Origin: Oscillospiraceae bacterium
GTDB taxonomy: Bacteria; Bacillota; Clostridia; Oscillospirales; Oscillospiraceae
Direction of reading: 5' to 3'
Assembly (NCBI GenBank): GCA_016293865.1
Contig: JAEDDG010000002.1
Location: 1-64,000, forward strand
Length of the DNA stretch: 64,000 nt
Part shown: piece after piece, positions 8,913 through 17,700 of the stretch
Layout of the letters: every line of letters starts with the position of its first letter
Position numbering within the stretch: position 1 is the first letter of the stretch
Notes under the pieces: model-generated
Databases searched by the model: none
Seen by the model: only the letters and a program-made list of their open reading frames with translations
What the model was told of the DNA's origin: nothing
Translations under genes and position numbers: made by a program

Positions 8913-9067
8913 CGGCTGTCTGCCGGCATGTCGCGCCCTCCATATACAAGCATATACAAACAGACGGCCTGCCGGACAGGACCGGCGGGCCGCCTCAGAT
9001 TTTCGGCTTTCGTTTTCTTTATGGCGCAGGGGTGTGCCGCAAAGAAAAGTGCATGTCAGCAAATGGA

Positions 9068-9099
9068 ACAGCAGGGGCCTTCCGGCCCCTGCTGTTTTC
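9068..9099 (+). terminator. Hairpin terminator between dipeptidase gene and decayed gene
   Basis: A 12-bp stem ACAGCAGGGGCC/GGCCCCTGCTGT (9068-9079 with 9084-9095) with TTTT on the plus strand. It lies about 155 bases after the dipeptidase stop and abuts the minus-strand stop at 9098, so it may serve both. A weaker GC hairpin lies at about 8963-8995. Confidence 0.65.
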
Positions 9100-9540
9100 A
9101 GACAAGAACAGTGATCAGGAAATAAAGCAGCGCACCGCCGACAGCGGTGAGAAGCAAAATGGCAATATAATTGGCGGCAAACGTTTTTGCACCCTGTTTG
9201 GCAGTCTGAACGCCGACAGCGACGTTGCTGATGGCCCAGGTATCGCCGAAGCGGGCTGCGGTCGCCTTGAAGTCAGTCTTGATGAACGCGCCGTAGCTGT
9301 TCTGTGAATTGACATAGCCGACGACCGTATACACGCCGTTGTTGTTGGCAATGGTCATCTCGTCCACCGGGCCAGAGGACTGCCGTCATCGGCGCTTTCA
9401 GGAAAGGCTTGATGGCTTTCAGCAGGCAGTCGGACAGTCCTGAAAAATCTTCAGAAGACGCGTCCGGCTGCGCAAATGCGCCCTGGAAACTGCTGTAGTT
9501 TGCTCCGGTGCTGCCGGCGTAAGTTGTGTTCTACGAAAAC
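9098..9540 (-). pseudogene. Frameshifted remnant of a small membrane protein gene
   Basis: Reading the minus strand from about 9540 gives a plausible chain (NTTYAGSTGANYSSFQG, later GLSDCLLKAIKPFLKAP). It loses frame near 9368 and continues in another frame as VDEMTIANNNGVYTVVGYV, followed by a C-terminal hydrophobic anchor (about 23 residues). The first part has no start codon: an in-frame TAG precedes it, although a GGAGAGG ribosome-site-like motif is present. The GYVNSQNSYGAF segment resembles the tail of zinc-ribbon or anchored proteins in clostridia, but I do not recognise a function. A sequencing error in this stretch could mimic the frameshift; the missing start is a second defect. Confidence 0.5.
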
Positions 9541-9742
9541 CTCTCCTTATTTTATTTTCTTAAAAATTGACAGAAATTTAAAAATTTGTAAATTGCACCA
9601 CGCAAAATAACAGATGTTCCGACAGCAGAACGCCGGCAGAACCGCACAGCCTGTCCGGCTGAAGTTCGTCCTGTTTTTGTACTTTCCGGCTTGTCCGGAA
9701 GCATACATTCTGAGTGTAATCTGTATGGGAGGCCGGAACGGT

Positions 9743-10525
9743 ATGCTTAAAAGGATTCTGAAAAAGTGCAGCGCGGTATTTGTCCTGCGCAAAAAACCGC
9801 TGATGATTGTGGCCGGAGTGATCGCTGTTGTCCTGATTTTTTACGTGGTCAGCAGTCCGGCAATGGTTGGGACTGCGGCGACGACACGACTGCTGCCGAT
9901 TTACAGCGTTGAGCGAGACAACAAGGCGGTTTCCCTGACTTTTGACGCGGCTTGGGGAAACGAGGATACGCAGACGCTGATTGATATTCTCGATCAGTAC
10001 AATGTCACCGTTACGTTTTTTGTCACCGGCCAGTGGGTGGATAAATTTCCTGAGTCAGTCAAAGCGCTGCACGACGCGGGACACGAGGTGATGAACCATT
10101 CGAATGACCATGCCCATTTCAACGCCCTGACTGCGGAGGAAATCGCCGCCAACATCAACGCGTGCAGTGATAAGGTGGAGCAGGTAACCGGCGTGCGGCC
10201 CACGCTTTTCCGGGCACCGTACGGTGAATACGATGACCATGTGATTGCGGCGGTGAACGCCATGGGGATTCATACCATCCAGTGGGACTGCGACAGTCTG
10301 GACTGGAAGGACCTGTCTGCGCGCGAGATTTACAGCCGGGTCACGGCAAATGTCAAGCCGGGCAGCATTGTCCTTTTCCACAACGCCGCCCTGCATACAC
10401 CGGAGGCGCTCGCGGATATCATAGAGTATCTGCTGCAGAACGGGTATGAGATTGTCCCCGTCAGCAAGCTGATTCTGACCGGAGAATATACCATTGACCA
10501 CACCGGCCGTCAGATTCCTGCATAA
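9743..10525 (+). CDS. Polysaccharide deacetylase, PdaB-type
   Basis: 260 aa. An N-terminal membrane anchor (about residues 20-38) is followed by a NodB-type carbohydrate esterase family 4 domain. Its metal/catalytic motifs are SLTFDAAWGN (TFDD variant with DAAWG), HSNDHAHF and RAPYGEYDDHV. The lead-in RLLPIYSVERDNKAVSLTFDAAWG is typical of PdaB, which is needed for spore cortex maintenance in Bacillus. It would deacetylate peptidoglycan or a related polymer outside the membrane. The start at 9743 follows GGGAGG at 9727-9732; longer frames lack a ribosome site. Confidence 0.85.
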   Translation: MLKRILKKCSAVFVLRKKPLMIVAGVIAVVLIFYVVSSPAMVGTAATTRLLPIYSVERDNKAVSLTFDAAWGNEDTQTLIDILDQYNVTVTFFVTGQWVDKFPESVKALHDAGHEVMNHSNDHAHFNALTAEEIAANINACSDKVEQVTGVRPTLFRAPYGEYDDHVIAAVNAMGIHTIQWDCDSLDWKDLSAREIYSRVTANVKPGSIVLFHNAALHTPEALADIIEYLLQNGYEIVPVSKLILTGEYTIDHTGRQIPA

Positions 10526-10626
10526 ACTGCTGAATTGATGATGAAAAGCGTTGCCAGAACAACGTGTGCGTGTTAATATAATCTTAACAGCGTTACTTTA
10601 CATATGAAATCTGGAGGCGGAAGCAT

Positions 10627-11733
10627 ATGAGCCGGTCAAAGGTCTATTTTTCTGATATGCACACGACAGTCAGCATGAATCTGCGCGCCAAGCTGGAGCG
10701 GTTGATGAAGAGTGCCGGATTTGAGAGCATTGATTTCAGTGGGAAATTCGTTGCGGTCAAGGTCAACTTCGGTGAAGCGGGAAACCTCGCATATCTTCGC
10801 CCCAACTATGCCCGGTATATCTGCGATTATATCAAGGCGCTGGGCGGCCGGCCGTTTGTGACTGACAGCAATACGTTGTATGTGGGCCAGCGCAAAAATG
10901 CGCTGGATCATCTGGACTGCGCCTACGAAAACGGATACAATCCGTTTGCCACGGGCGTACATACCATCATTGCCGATGGCTTGAAGGGCACGGATGAGGT
11001 CTATGTGCCCGTGCAGAACGGCGAGCTGGTCAAGGAAGCAAAAATCGGCCGTGCGCTGATGGATGCGGACATTGTCATTTCCCTGAACCACTTCAAGGGG
11101 CATGAGCTGGCCGGCTTTGGCGGCGCGCTGAAAAACCTGGGCATGGGCGGCGGATCAAGGGCCGGCAAAATGGATATGCACAGCGCCGGCAAGCCGGATG
11201 TTGACCATACGCTCTGCGTCGGCTGCGGCCAGTGCCGCAAGGTCTGCGCGCATGACGCGCCGGTGATCACAGCCGGTAAGGCAACTGTGGATCATGACCG
11301 CTGTGTCGGCTGCGGCCGGTGCATCGGCGTATGTCCGACGGACGCCATGGAGCCCAAGTTTGACCAGACAGGGACGATTCTGAACCAGAAAATTGCCGAA
11401 TACGCAATGGCCGTCGTTCAGGGAAGGCCGCATTTCCACATTTCGCTGGCCATTGATATTTCGCCTTATTGCGATTGCCACAGCGAAAACGATATCCCCA
11501 TTGTATCGGACGTCGGTATGTTTGCTTCCTTTGATCCTGTGGCTATTGATGTGGCCTGCGCGGATGCAGTCAATGCGAAGGAGGCCGAAAAGGGAAGCGT
11601 TCTGGAAACCTGCGCGCACATCCACGGCGATCATTTTACAGATGTCTTCCCTGTGACAAACTGGCGCAGCGCCGTCGAGCATGGCGAGAAGATCGGTCTC
11701 GGTCACATGGATTATGAACTGATTGAAATCTGA
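10627..11733 (+). CDS. DUF362 family protein with two [4Fe-4S] ferredoxin clusters
   Basis: 368 aa. An N-terminal DUF362 domain (VAVKVNFGEAGNLAYLRP, FVTDSNTLYVGQR, GGALKNLGMGGGSRAGK) surrounds a central ferredoxin pair CVGCGQCRKVCAHDAP and CVGCGRCIGVCPTDAM (about residues 197-242). DUF362 returns after it (DVGMFASFDPVAIDVACADA). These proteins are cytoplasmic iron-sulfur proteins of unknown reaction, common in anaerobes. A good GGAGGCGG site lies before the ATG. It is a single gene closed by a terminator. Confidence 0.88.
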   Translation: MSRSKVYFSDMHTTVSMNLRAKLERLMKSAGFESIDFSGKFVAVKVNFGEAGNLAYLRPNYARYICDYIKALGGRPFVTDSNTLYVGQRKNALDHLDCAYENGYNPFATGVHTIIADGLKGTDEVYVPVQNGELVKEAKIGRALMDADIVISLNHFKGHELAGFGGALKNLGMGGGSRAGKMDMHSAGKPDVDHTLCVGCGQCRKVCAHDAPVITAGKATVDHDRCVGCGRCIGVCPTDAMEPKFDQTGTILNQKIAEYAMAVVQGRPHFHISLAIDISPYCDCHSENDIPIVSDVGMFASFDPVAIDVACADAVNAKEAEKGSVLETCAHIHGDHFTDVFPVTNWRSAVEHGEKIGLGHMDYELIEI

Positions 11734-11789
11734 ATGCGCTGATCTGCGCAGTGTGCCGCCTGTGGGCGGAGCGTACGCAGACAAACAGA

Positions 11790-11828
11790 AACGCCGGACC
11801 CGGCTGCGGGTCCGGCGTTATTTTATTC
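11790..11828 (+). terminator. Terminator after DUF362 gene
   Basis: A perfect 13-bp stem AACGCCGGACCCG/CGGGTCCGGCGTT (11790-11802 with 11807-11819), loop GCTG, then ATTTTATT. Confidence 0.88.
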
Positions 11829-11869
11829 TGCCAGCGCATATCCACAGCGGAGCGCCTCGGCCGCCCGGG

Positions 11870-12559
11870 TCAGGTCAGGGACAGAAGATAGGCCAGCGCG
11901 CCGGCAATATCCGGAAATACATGGTCTGCCCGCGTCTGATCGCGCAGCGCGATGCCGATGGAAGTGCCGGCAGTTCTGAACATGGGATAATCGTTGACGC
12001 CGTCGCCGACAGCCGCCGCCTCCGACGGATCAATCCCCAGAAGGCCGCAGAGGTAAACAAGCGCGGCGCCTTTGTCAATGCCTGCCGGAACAATATCAAA
12101 GGATTCGGGGTTTTCAAATACCTGAACCGGCGAAGGATCCGGAAGCATTTCGCGGAGAATGCGGCGGATAACGGCAAAGTCCTTTTCCGCCTTCGGGAAA
12201 GGCGTTAAAACGACGCTGTGGTCGGGAAACCAGATTCCGTCAGGGTCCTCCTGCTCCATCCGCTCACGCAGTGCGGAAATCAGAGTCCGGGTCTGTGCGG
12301 GATAAGGCATGCGCGAAAAACGCGCCGGGGGGAGCTGTACGCCGAACTGTACTGTTGCGCCGAGTTCGCCCATCAAAACCGGCCGGCGCAGGCCGCTCTG
12401 GCGCATAAAGCCGCACAGGTACGGCGTGGATTTCCCGGAACATACGGCGATGGTGACGCCGCGGCTTTCCAGACACCGGAGCGTCTCCAGCGTCTGCGGC
12501 AGGGCAGCCTCGTCAATCGGCGCAAGCGTGCGGTCAAGGTCAAAAACGATCAGTTTCAT
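11870..12559 (-). CDS. HAD-IIB family phosphatase
   Basis: 229 aa. HAD motif I FDLDRTLAPIDEAAL sits at the N-terminus, followed by VCSGKSTPY (motif II-like), a C2B cap and the C-terminal metal motif GDGVNDYPMF with the preceding IDKGAAL. It is a Cof/SPP-like sugar phosphatase by fold; the substrate is not evident. It begins one base after the kinase stop (TGATATG junction), so the two are co-transcribed from the palindrome-controlled promoter. It could remove phosphate from an over-accumulating sugar phosphate (inference). Confidence 0.87.
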   Translation of the reverse strand: MKLIVFDLDRTLAPIDEAALPQTLETLRCLESRGVTIAVCSGKSTPYLCGFMRQSGLRRPVLMGELGATVQFGVQLPPARFSRMPYPAQTRTLISALRERMEQEDPDGIWFPDHSVVLTPFPKAEKDFAVIRRILREMLPDPSPVQVFENPESFDIVPAGIDKGAALVYLCGLLGIDPSEAAAVGDGVNDYPMFRTAGTSIGIALRDQTRADHVFPDIAGALAYLLSLT

Positions 12560-12560
12560 A

Positions 12561-13868
12561 TCACATCTCCAAAATCTGCGCGGCGTACAGAGCCGCGCCG
12601 TATGCGGCTTCTTCTTCGTTTGCACTGAGCTGCAGCGGCATTTCAAATCGGTCTTCCAGCAATTTCCGCAGCAGCGCGTTTTTCCGCAGGCCATTTCCTG
12701 AGCCGTAGAGCGCCTTCGGCGCCTGCGCGCCGCTGGCGATATAGCGGCAGTACATTCCGTAAAGCTCCTGAACCGTGCCGTTCAGCATGCCATAGATAAA
12801 ATCACGCGGCGTGAAATTCTGCTCGGTCAGGCCGGAAATTGAGCCGCGCTTTTCAGGATCTGCGCGTGTGCCCTGGAATGTGGTTACAAACACAGGCGGA
12901 TCCTCCGGAACCTCTTCAGAGGCCAGCGCTGCCATTGCGTCATAACAGGAGACGGACTTGCCCGTTACCATTTCCACAGTCCGGCTGAAGAACCGTTCGA
13001 GTATTGCATACGCGCGACCGCCGCAGATGGAAGCACCGACAGTCAGGCTGCCGCCCTGGGGGAAGGGCCGCAGTTCCAGACCGGGACAGTTGTGCATTTC
13101 GGATGAATGTATGGAAATCTGACTGCCGGTGCCGATATTGATCAGCATGCAGTCTTTCGCGTCCTGCGTCGCGCCGATGAAGCTCGCCTGGTTATCTCCG
13201 ATCGCGGTACAGACCGGAAGGCCGGTATAACCGGCGCCGAGAACGGCCGGACGGCTGACAGCCGGGAAGATATCGGCGCTGATGCCGGCGCGCGCCGCGG
13301 CAGATGCGTCAAACGAGGAAGACTTCAGATCAAAAAGGCCGAAGCTTGCCGCGTCGCTTGCATCAATCAAGGGCGCTGTCCGTCTTGAAAGACGCATGGC
13401 AACGAAATCCTGTATGGTGCAGAACACAGACGCATTCTGCGGGACAAGGCCGTTTTTCAGGTTGTAATTGTGCGTTGCCATGCCGTAGCCCACAGGTACT
13501 GCGCAGCCGCTCTGCGCTGCAAGCGTCTCTGCATAGGTCAGCCCGCCGCCCTCAGGCAGCGCGCTGCGGCTGTCCTGCCAGGTATACAGGGGACTGACGC
13601 AGGCGCCGGCAGCGTCCAGATAAAGGATGCCGTGCTGCTGTCCGGTTACGCCGATGCCTTTGCAGTCCGGGTGCCTTTCAAGCAGCTGCCGGAGACAGTC
13701 AAGGACTTTTTCCCAGATCAGCTCCGGCTGCTGGATTTTTTCCCAGCTGTGCGGACCGGGAATAAACGTGCCGTTTGAAACTGTGATCGCATCAATGACG
13801 CCGCATTGGGACTGCGCGGCCACGGCGCTGATTGTTGTTGTGCCGATGTCAAGGCCGATTGTAATCAA
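12561..13868 (-). CDS. FGGY-family carbohydrate kinase (sedoheptulokinase-like)
   Basis: 435 aa from a TTG start at 13868, chosen because GGGAGG lies seven bases upstream and the FGGY N-terminus LITIGLDIGTTTISA begins exactly there. A VTGQQHGILYLD substrate-site segment, GDNQASFIGA and an ATP-site MLINIGTGSQIS follow, with GSGNGLRKNALLR near the end. The nearest type by motif is the sedoheptulokinase/xylulokinase branch. In this cluster it could phosphorylate the amino sugar made by the epimerase (inference). It is transcribed divergently from the ROK regulator across a 43-bp palindrome. Confidence 0.85.
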   Translation of the reverse strand: MITIGLDIGTTTISAVAAQSQCGVIDAITVSNGTFIPGPHSWEKIQQPELIWEKVLDCLRQLLERHPDCKGIGVTGQQHGILYLDAAGACVSPLYTWQDSRSALPEGGGLTYAETLAAQSGCAVPVGYGMATHNYNLKNGLVPQNASVFCTIQDFVAMRLSRRTAPLIDASDAASFGLFDLKSSSFDASAAARAGISADIFPAVSRPAVLGAGYTGLPVCTAIGDNQASFIGATQDAKDCMLINIGTGSQISIHSSEMHNCPGLELRPFPQGGSLTVGASICGGRAYAILERFFSRTVEMVTGKSVSCYDAMAALASEEVPEDPPVFVTTFQGTRADPEKRGSISGLTEQNFTPRDFIYGMLNGTVQELYGMYCRYIASGAQAPKALYGSGNGLRKNALLRKLLEDRFEMPLQLSANEEEAAYGAALYAAQILEM

Positions 13869-13895
13869 AATATCGCCTCCCGTAAATCCTTCCAC

Positions 13896-13924
13896 ATCAT
13901 ACATGCTGCTGCATTTATTGTCAA
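13896..13924 (-). promoter_or_regulatory. Minus-strand promoter of kinase-HAD operon
   Basis: Reading the minus strand: TTGACA (13924-13919), 17-bp spacer, TATGAT (13901-13896). The -35 lies inside the left arm of the palindrome. Confidence 0.75.
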
Positions 13925-13948
13925 CTGAGTTGACAATAAATGCAGCAG
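13906..13948. promoter_or_regulatory. 43-bp palindromic operator between divergent genes
   Basis: Two 21-base arms (13906-13926 and 13928-13948) are perfect inverted repeats around a single G at 13927; the core is TTGTCAACTGAGTTGACAA. Both divergent -35 hexamers (TTGACA on each strand) lie inside it. One bound regulator would shut both promoters. The neighbouring ROK repressor is the obvious ligand, since ROK/NagC/XylR proteins bind such palindromes (family knowledge). Confidence 0.8.
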
Positions 13949-13957
13949 GAGTATAAT
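13930..13957 (+). promoter_or_regulatory. Plus-strand promoter of ROK regulator gene
   Basis: TTGACA (13930-13935), 16-bp spacer, TATAAT (13952-13957). It overlaps the right arm of the palindrome, so autoregulation is expected. Confidence 0.78.
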
Positions 13958-13989
13958 TTGAATGAATATGACAGAAAGGGGCTGAGAAT

Positions 13990-15126
13990 ACGGCTAAAGT
14001 TGCGCGTAATGCCGGGTATACCAAACAGTTTAACCGTAAACTCCTTCTGCGTCTTCTGCGCCGCAGGCCCATGTCCCGCGCTGAGGCGGCCAGGGAAATG
14101 GGGTTGACGCGCGCATGGATCAGTATGATTGCCGATGAGCTTCTGGCAGACGGGATTCTGGAAGAACGCCCCCAGCTGACCGCACAGCGCGGGCGTGCGC
14201 CGACGCCCCTGGCTCTGCGCGGCGATGCGTATTTTGCCGGCTGCGCGGCCATCAGCCGCAGCGGCTGCAGAATCGGAATTGTGAATATCGGCGGAGATGT
14301 ACTTGCGGAGAAAGAAATCCGGACAGACTGCGCTGAAGGCGGCTCTGAAAAGCTGGCGCTGCTTGCCGATGCGTTGGAGAAAATGCTTGCAGGTGCCGGA
14401 CTGCCGGAAAACAGAATTTTGGGGGTCGGCGTCAGTGCGCCGGGTCCTCTGGATGCTGAAGAGGGACGGATTCTGAATCCGCCGCGTTTTGATGCGTGGC
14501 ACGGCGTTGATCTTGTGACGCCGCTGAAAGCGCGTCTGGGAATTCCGGTTTACCTGGCGAATCTGGCCACCGCATGCGCTGTTTATTGCTATCACAGGCC
14601 GGAGACGGCCGACAGTGACAATTATCTGCTTCTGATTGTCAATGAAGGCGGCGTCGGTTCCGGCATCATTTCACAGGGGAAGCTTCTGCACAGCGCCGGA
14701 CGGTTTACCAGTGAGCTCGGGCATGTCAGCATAGATTATCGCGGACGTCCGTGTCCCTGCGGAAATACCGGGTGCCTGGAGATGTATGCGGCAATTCCGC
14801 GGATTCTTGAAGAAGCCGGCGGGCGTTATGCCTCCTGGCGTGACGCTGTTGACCGCGGCGCTGACGACGTTATCCGGCGTGAGGCGCAGTATCTGGCGGC
14901 GGGAATCGCGGCGGCAGTCAATATGATCAATGTGGATACGGTTTTGCTTGCCGGCGATATTCTGTATGGCTTCGACCGCCTTTCCACTGAGATTTCCGCA
15001 GCGCTCTCCGGCCGTCTGCTGCCGCCGGGCGCTTCGTCGCTGCGTATTCTGCCGGCGCCTTCCGGTGCAGGTATTGATATTCTCTGCGCCGGTGACATTG
15101 TTTTTTCAAGATTTCTGACTATGTAG
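13990..15126 (+). CDS. ROK family transcriptional repressor
   Basis: A winged helix-turn-helix (KLLLRLLRRRPMSRAEAARE, GLTRAWISMIADELL) is followed by a ROK sugar-binding domain with NEGGVGSGIISQGKL, SELGHVSIDYRGRP and the zinc motif CPCGNTGCLEMYA. The helix 1 sequence lies upstream of the first ATG in frame (14071), but the open frame back to 13972 has no ATG, GTG or TTG. The likely boundary is an ACG at 13990 preceded by AAAGGGG. A start at 14071 would give 351 aa and cut the DNA-binding domain. It probably senses a sugar such as ManNAc, GlcNAc or a phosphate of these, and represses both divergent units. Confidence 0.85.
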   Translation, partial: TAKVARNAGYTKQFNRKLLLRLLRRRPMSRAEAAREMGLTRAWISMIADELLADGILEERPQLTAQRGRAPTPLALRGDAYFAGCAAISRSGCRIGIVNIGGDVLAEKEIRTDCAEGGSEKLALLADALEKMLAGAGLPENRILGVGVSAPGPLDAEEGRILNPPRFDAWHGVDLVTPLKARLGIPVYLANLATACAVYCYHRPETADSDNYLLLIVNEGGVGSGIISQGKLLHSAGRFTSELGHVSIDYRGRPCPCGNTGCLEMYAAIPRILEEAGGRYASWRDAVDRGADDVIRREAQYLAAGIAAAVNMINVDTVLLAGDILYGFDRLSTEISAALSGRLLPPGASSLRILPAPSGAGIDILCAGDIVFSRFLTM

Positions 15127-15256
15127 AGTACGGCCCGCTTCCGCAGGCGTCTGAATAAGCGCAGGCTTTTGCGTGACCGTGAAAAGGATGCTGCGCCGGG
15201 TGGCTTTGTCCCACGTCACCGGCGGACGGCGTCAATGAAAAGGAGAATGATCAACG

Positions 15257-16228
15257 ATGAAAACATGGCAGGATCAATCTGTTCTTGTGGCCGGTCTGGG
15301 TTCCATCGGCCAGCGCCATACGCGGCTTCTGCACAGTGCCGGCGTAAAGACAATTTACGTCTGCGATGCTGTGGAGGGTCTCGCCCGGAAAACTGCAGAG
15401 ACATACCCGGGCGTAATTCCGGTTGAGTCGTATGAAGCAGGTCTCGCGCGCAGGCCGGACGCGGTGTTCATCCTGACGCCGCCCAGGCTTCACATCCCGA
15501 TGGCGGTTCAGGCGGCGCAGCAGGGCTGTCATATCTTCTGCGAGAAGCCTGTTTCTGATGATATGACGGGCATTGACACGCTGCGCGGTGTGCTTGACGA
15601 GACCGGCGTGACATTTGCCGTGGGACTGTGCTTCCGCTATCATGAGGGCGTAAAAAAGGTCAGGGAGATCGTGGAAAGCGGCCGGATCGGGAGAATTGTC
15701 AGTATCCGGGCGTTTATGGGTGAAAACCTGCCGACGGTCCGTCCGGATTACAAAACGCTGTTCTCCGCCAAATACTGCGGCGCTTTTGATCTGATCCACG
15801 ATCTTGACCTCGCGGTATGGTTTGCCGGACAGCCGGTCAGGCGCATGGAAGTCATTTATGGCAATTACAGCGACATCGGCATTGAGGCGCCGGATCTTGC
15901 GGAGTTTATGATTGAATTTGACGACCGCTGCCTGGCCACGGTTCATCTTGATTTCTTTACAAATCCGAGAACGCGGGAATTCATGGTGACGGGGACAAAG
16001 GGAATGGCAAAGGTTGAATTTGCCTCCTGGACGAAATATACCGTCTCCGTTTGGACGGAGGAAACCGGCTGGGAGAGCGAGACCCGCGCCAGTGCGCGCG
16101 ACGATATGTTCACCGATGAAGACACGGCGTTTCTGAAAGCCATAACCGGAGAACCGGCGTGCATTTACGGTCTTGACGAGGGCGTCAGGGCGCTGGCGCT
16201 TGTGGATCAGGCACTGCACGGCCGGTGA
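15257..16228 (+). CDS. Gfo/Idh/MocA family oxidoreductase
   Basis: 323 aa. The N-terminal Rossmann fold has VLVAGLGSIGQRHTRLL, followed by FCEKPVSDDMT (the EKP catalytic motif, about residue 96). The C-terminal beta-sheet domain contains GAFDLIHDLDLAVWFAGQPV. It oxidises or reduces a sugar or sugar acid using NAD(P) in the cytoplasm. Gfo/Idh proteins in sialic acid clusters (NanOx/YjhC type) convert 2,7-anhydro-Neu5Ac to Neu5Ac. This role is possible here but not proven, and the protein is shorter than I recall for that subgroup. An AAGGAG site lies 12 bases upstream. Confidence 0.87.
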   Translation: MKTWQDQSVLVAGLGSIGQRHTRLLHSAGVKTIYVCDAVEGLARKTAETYPGVIPVESYEAGLARRPDAVFILTPPRLHIPMAVQAAQQGCHIFCEKPVSDDMTGIDTLRGVLDETGVTFAVGLCFRYHEGVKKVREIVESGRIGRIVSIRAFMGENLPTVRPDYKTLFSAKYCGAFDLIHDLDLAVWFAGQPVRRMEVIYGNYSDIGIEAPDLAEFMIEFDDRCLATVHLDFFTNPRTREFMVTGTKGMAKVEFASWTKYTVSVWTEETGWESETRASARDDMFTDEDTAFLKAITGEPACIYGLDEGVRALALVDQALHGR

Positions 16229-16247
16229 CGCGCAGCCGGATCAGCCG

Positions 16248-16287
16248 CCGCAGAGGACAGCATGACAGCTGTTCTCTGCGGTTTTGT
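16248..16287 (+). terminator. Terminator after Gfo/Idh gene
   Basis: Stem CCGCAGAGGACAGC/GCTGTTCTCTGCGG (16248-16261 with 16268-16281, one G-U pair), then TTTTG. Confidence 0.8.
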
Positions 16288-16390
16288 TGATTCTCTTTTT
16301 GTTCGCAGATTGAAAAAGAATCAAACAGACACAAACGATGATGCAGTGATACACGAATTGTTTTTCTTCCGCAGCATGAGCAAGAATTAG

Positions 16391-16419
16391 TTGCAAATTC
16401 AGTTATCATGAGTTAGAAT
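16391..16419 (+). promoter_or_regulatory. Promoter of epimerase-sialidase-lyase operon
   Basis: TTGCAA (16391-16396), 17-bp spacer, TAGAAT (16414-16419), about 60 bases before the epimerase start. No copy of the upstream palindrome is seen here. Confidence 0.6.
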
Positions 16420-16477
16420 CTGTTCAGAGACCAGGTTCTTTTGAGCGAGAGCCGAGTATAAGAACGGAGGGAGAATA

Positions 16478-17683
16478 ATGATTTCCAGAGAATACCTTCA
16501 GGAAAAACAGGCCATTGTACGTGATGAGCTGATGACTTACAGTCTGCCGTTCTGGGCAAAATACGGCCCGGACAAGGAGAACGGCGGCTTTATCACCTGC
16601 CTGACCAGGGAAGGCAAGATCACTTCCCACGATAAAAACGCATGGCAGCAGGGCCGCGCGGCATGGACTTTTTCCCGTGCCTGCAACCAGTACGGCAAGA
16701 ATGACGAATACCTCGCCATTGCCAAGAGCTGTCTTGATTTTCTGGACGCGCATTTTATTGATCCCAAGGACGGCGAAATGTACTATACCTGCTCTGCAAC
16801 CGGCGAACCGGTGCGCAAACACCGCTGGGGCTATGGCGATGACATGTTCTATGTAACCGGCAACGCCGAGTATTACAGAGCGACAGGCGATAAGAAATAT
16901 CTGGAAAACGCACGCAGACGTTTCCGGCGCAAAATTGATGCGTACTACAACAGGCTTCCCGTGCCTGCCGACGCCGTTCCGAAATTCATCGGCCGGCCCA
17001 CCCGTACGTTCGGCAGCGCCATGATCGCGCTGGATATCTGCGACGTCATGCGTCTTGCTGATGAAGAGCGTGCGGATCAGTACAAGGCACAGATGAAGGA
17101 GTATGCATACGACATCTTCAAGTACAACTTCAAGGAAGATCTGGGATGCATCCTTGAAAATGTCGGACCGAACGGCGAGTTCCTGTCTGACTGGACGGTA
17201 GGCCGCAAGGTCAATCCCGGTCACGGTCTTGAAGGCGTGTGGTTCCTGGCGAAGGCTTCTGCTACGCTGGAGGATCCGTATCTGCTGGAGATGGCTGAAA
17301 AGATCTACAAGTGCTGCCTGGATAAGGGCTGGGACAAGGAATACGGCGGAATTCTCATGTTTGTTGATGCTCTGGGCTATCAGCCGGAGGAATATGAGCA
17401 TGATATGAAGTTCTGGTGGGTCATTGACGAAGCGATCTGCGCTGCAATCAGCCTTTATTCAATGACCGGCAAGGAACAGTACATCTTTGATTTTGAAAAA
17501 TTCCTTGACTATTATTTCGCACATCATGCAGACCATGAATACGGCGACTGCATCGGCTACCTGCGCCGCGACGGCCAGCCCACCATGCCGATTGCAAAGG
17601 GCAACCTGTTCAAGGGCCCCTTCCACACGCCGCGCATGCTCATGCATGTGGACAGCGTCATCGACGGCATTCTGAACCGGTAA
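16478..17683 (+). CDS. N-acylglucosamine 2-epimerase (AGE/RnBP family)
   Basis: 401 aa, typical of the (alpha/alpha)6-barrel AGE family. Conserved pieces include WQQGRAAWTFSR, NPGHGLEGVWFL (His in the active site) and MKFWWVIDEAI, with the pocket-closing PFHTPRML at the end. The family interconverts GlcNAc and ManNAc, or related sugars such as cellobiose/mannose; the neighbouring sialidase and NanA-like lyase favour ManNAc to GlcNAc. It starts after GGAGGGAGAATA and heads a three-gene operon. Confidence 0.88.
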   Translation: MISREYLQEKQAIVRDELMTYSLPFWAKYGPDKENGGFITCLTREGKITSHDKNAWQQGRAAWTFSRACNQYGKNDEYLAIAKSCLDFLDAHFIDPKDGEMYYTCSATGEPVRKHRWGYGDDMFYVTGNAEYYRATGDKKYLENARRRFRRKIDAYYNRLPVPADAVPKFIGRPTRTFGSAMIALDICDVMRLADEERADQYKAQMKEYAYDIFKYNFKEDLGCILENVGPNGEFLSDWTVGRKVNPGHGLEGVWFLAKASATLEDPYLLEMAEKIYKCCLDKGWDKEYGGILMFVDALGYQPEEYEHDMKFWWVIDEAICAAISLYSMTGKEQYIFDFEKFLDYYFAHHADHEYGDCIGYLRRDGQPTMPIAKGNLFKGPFHTPRMLMHVDSVIDGILNR

Positions 17684-17700
17684 CATCCGGGAGCGTGCGA

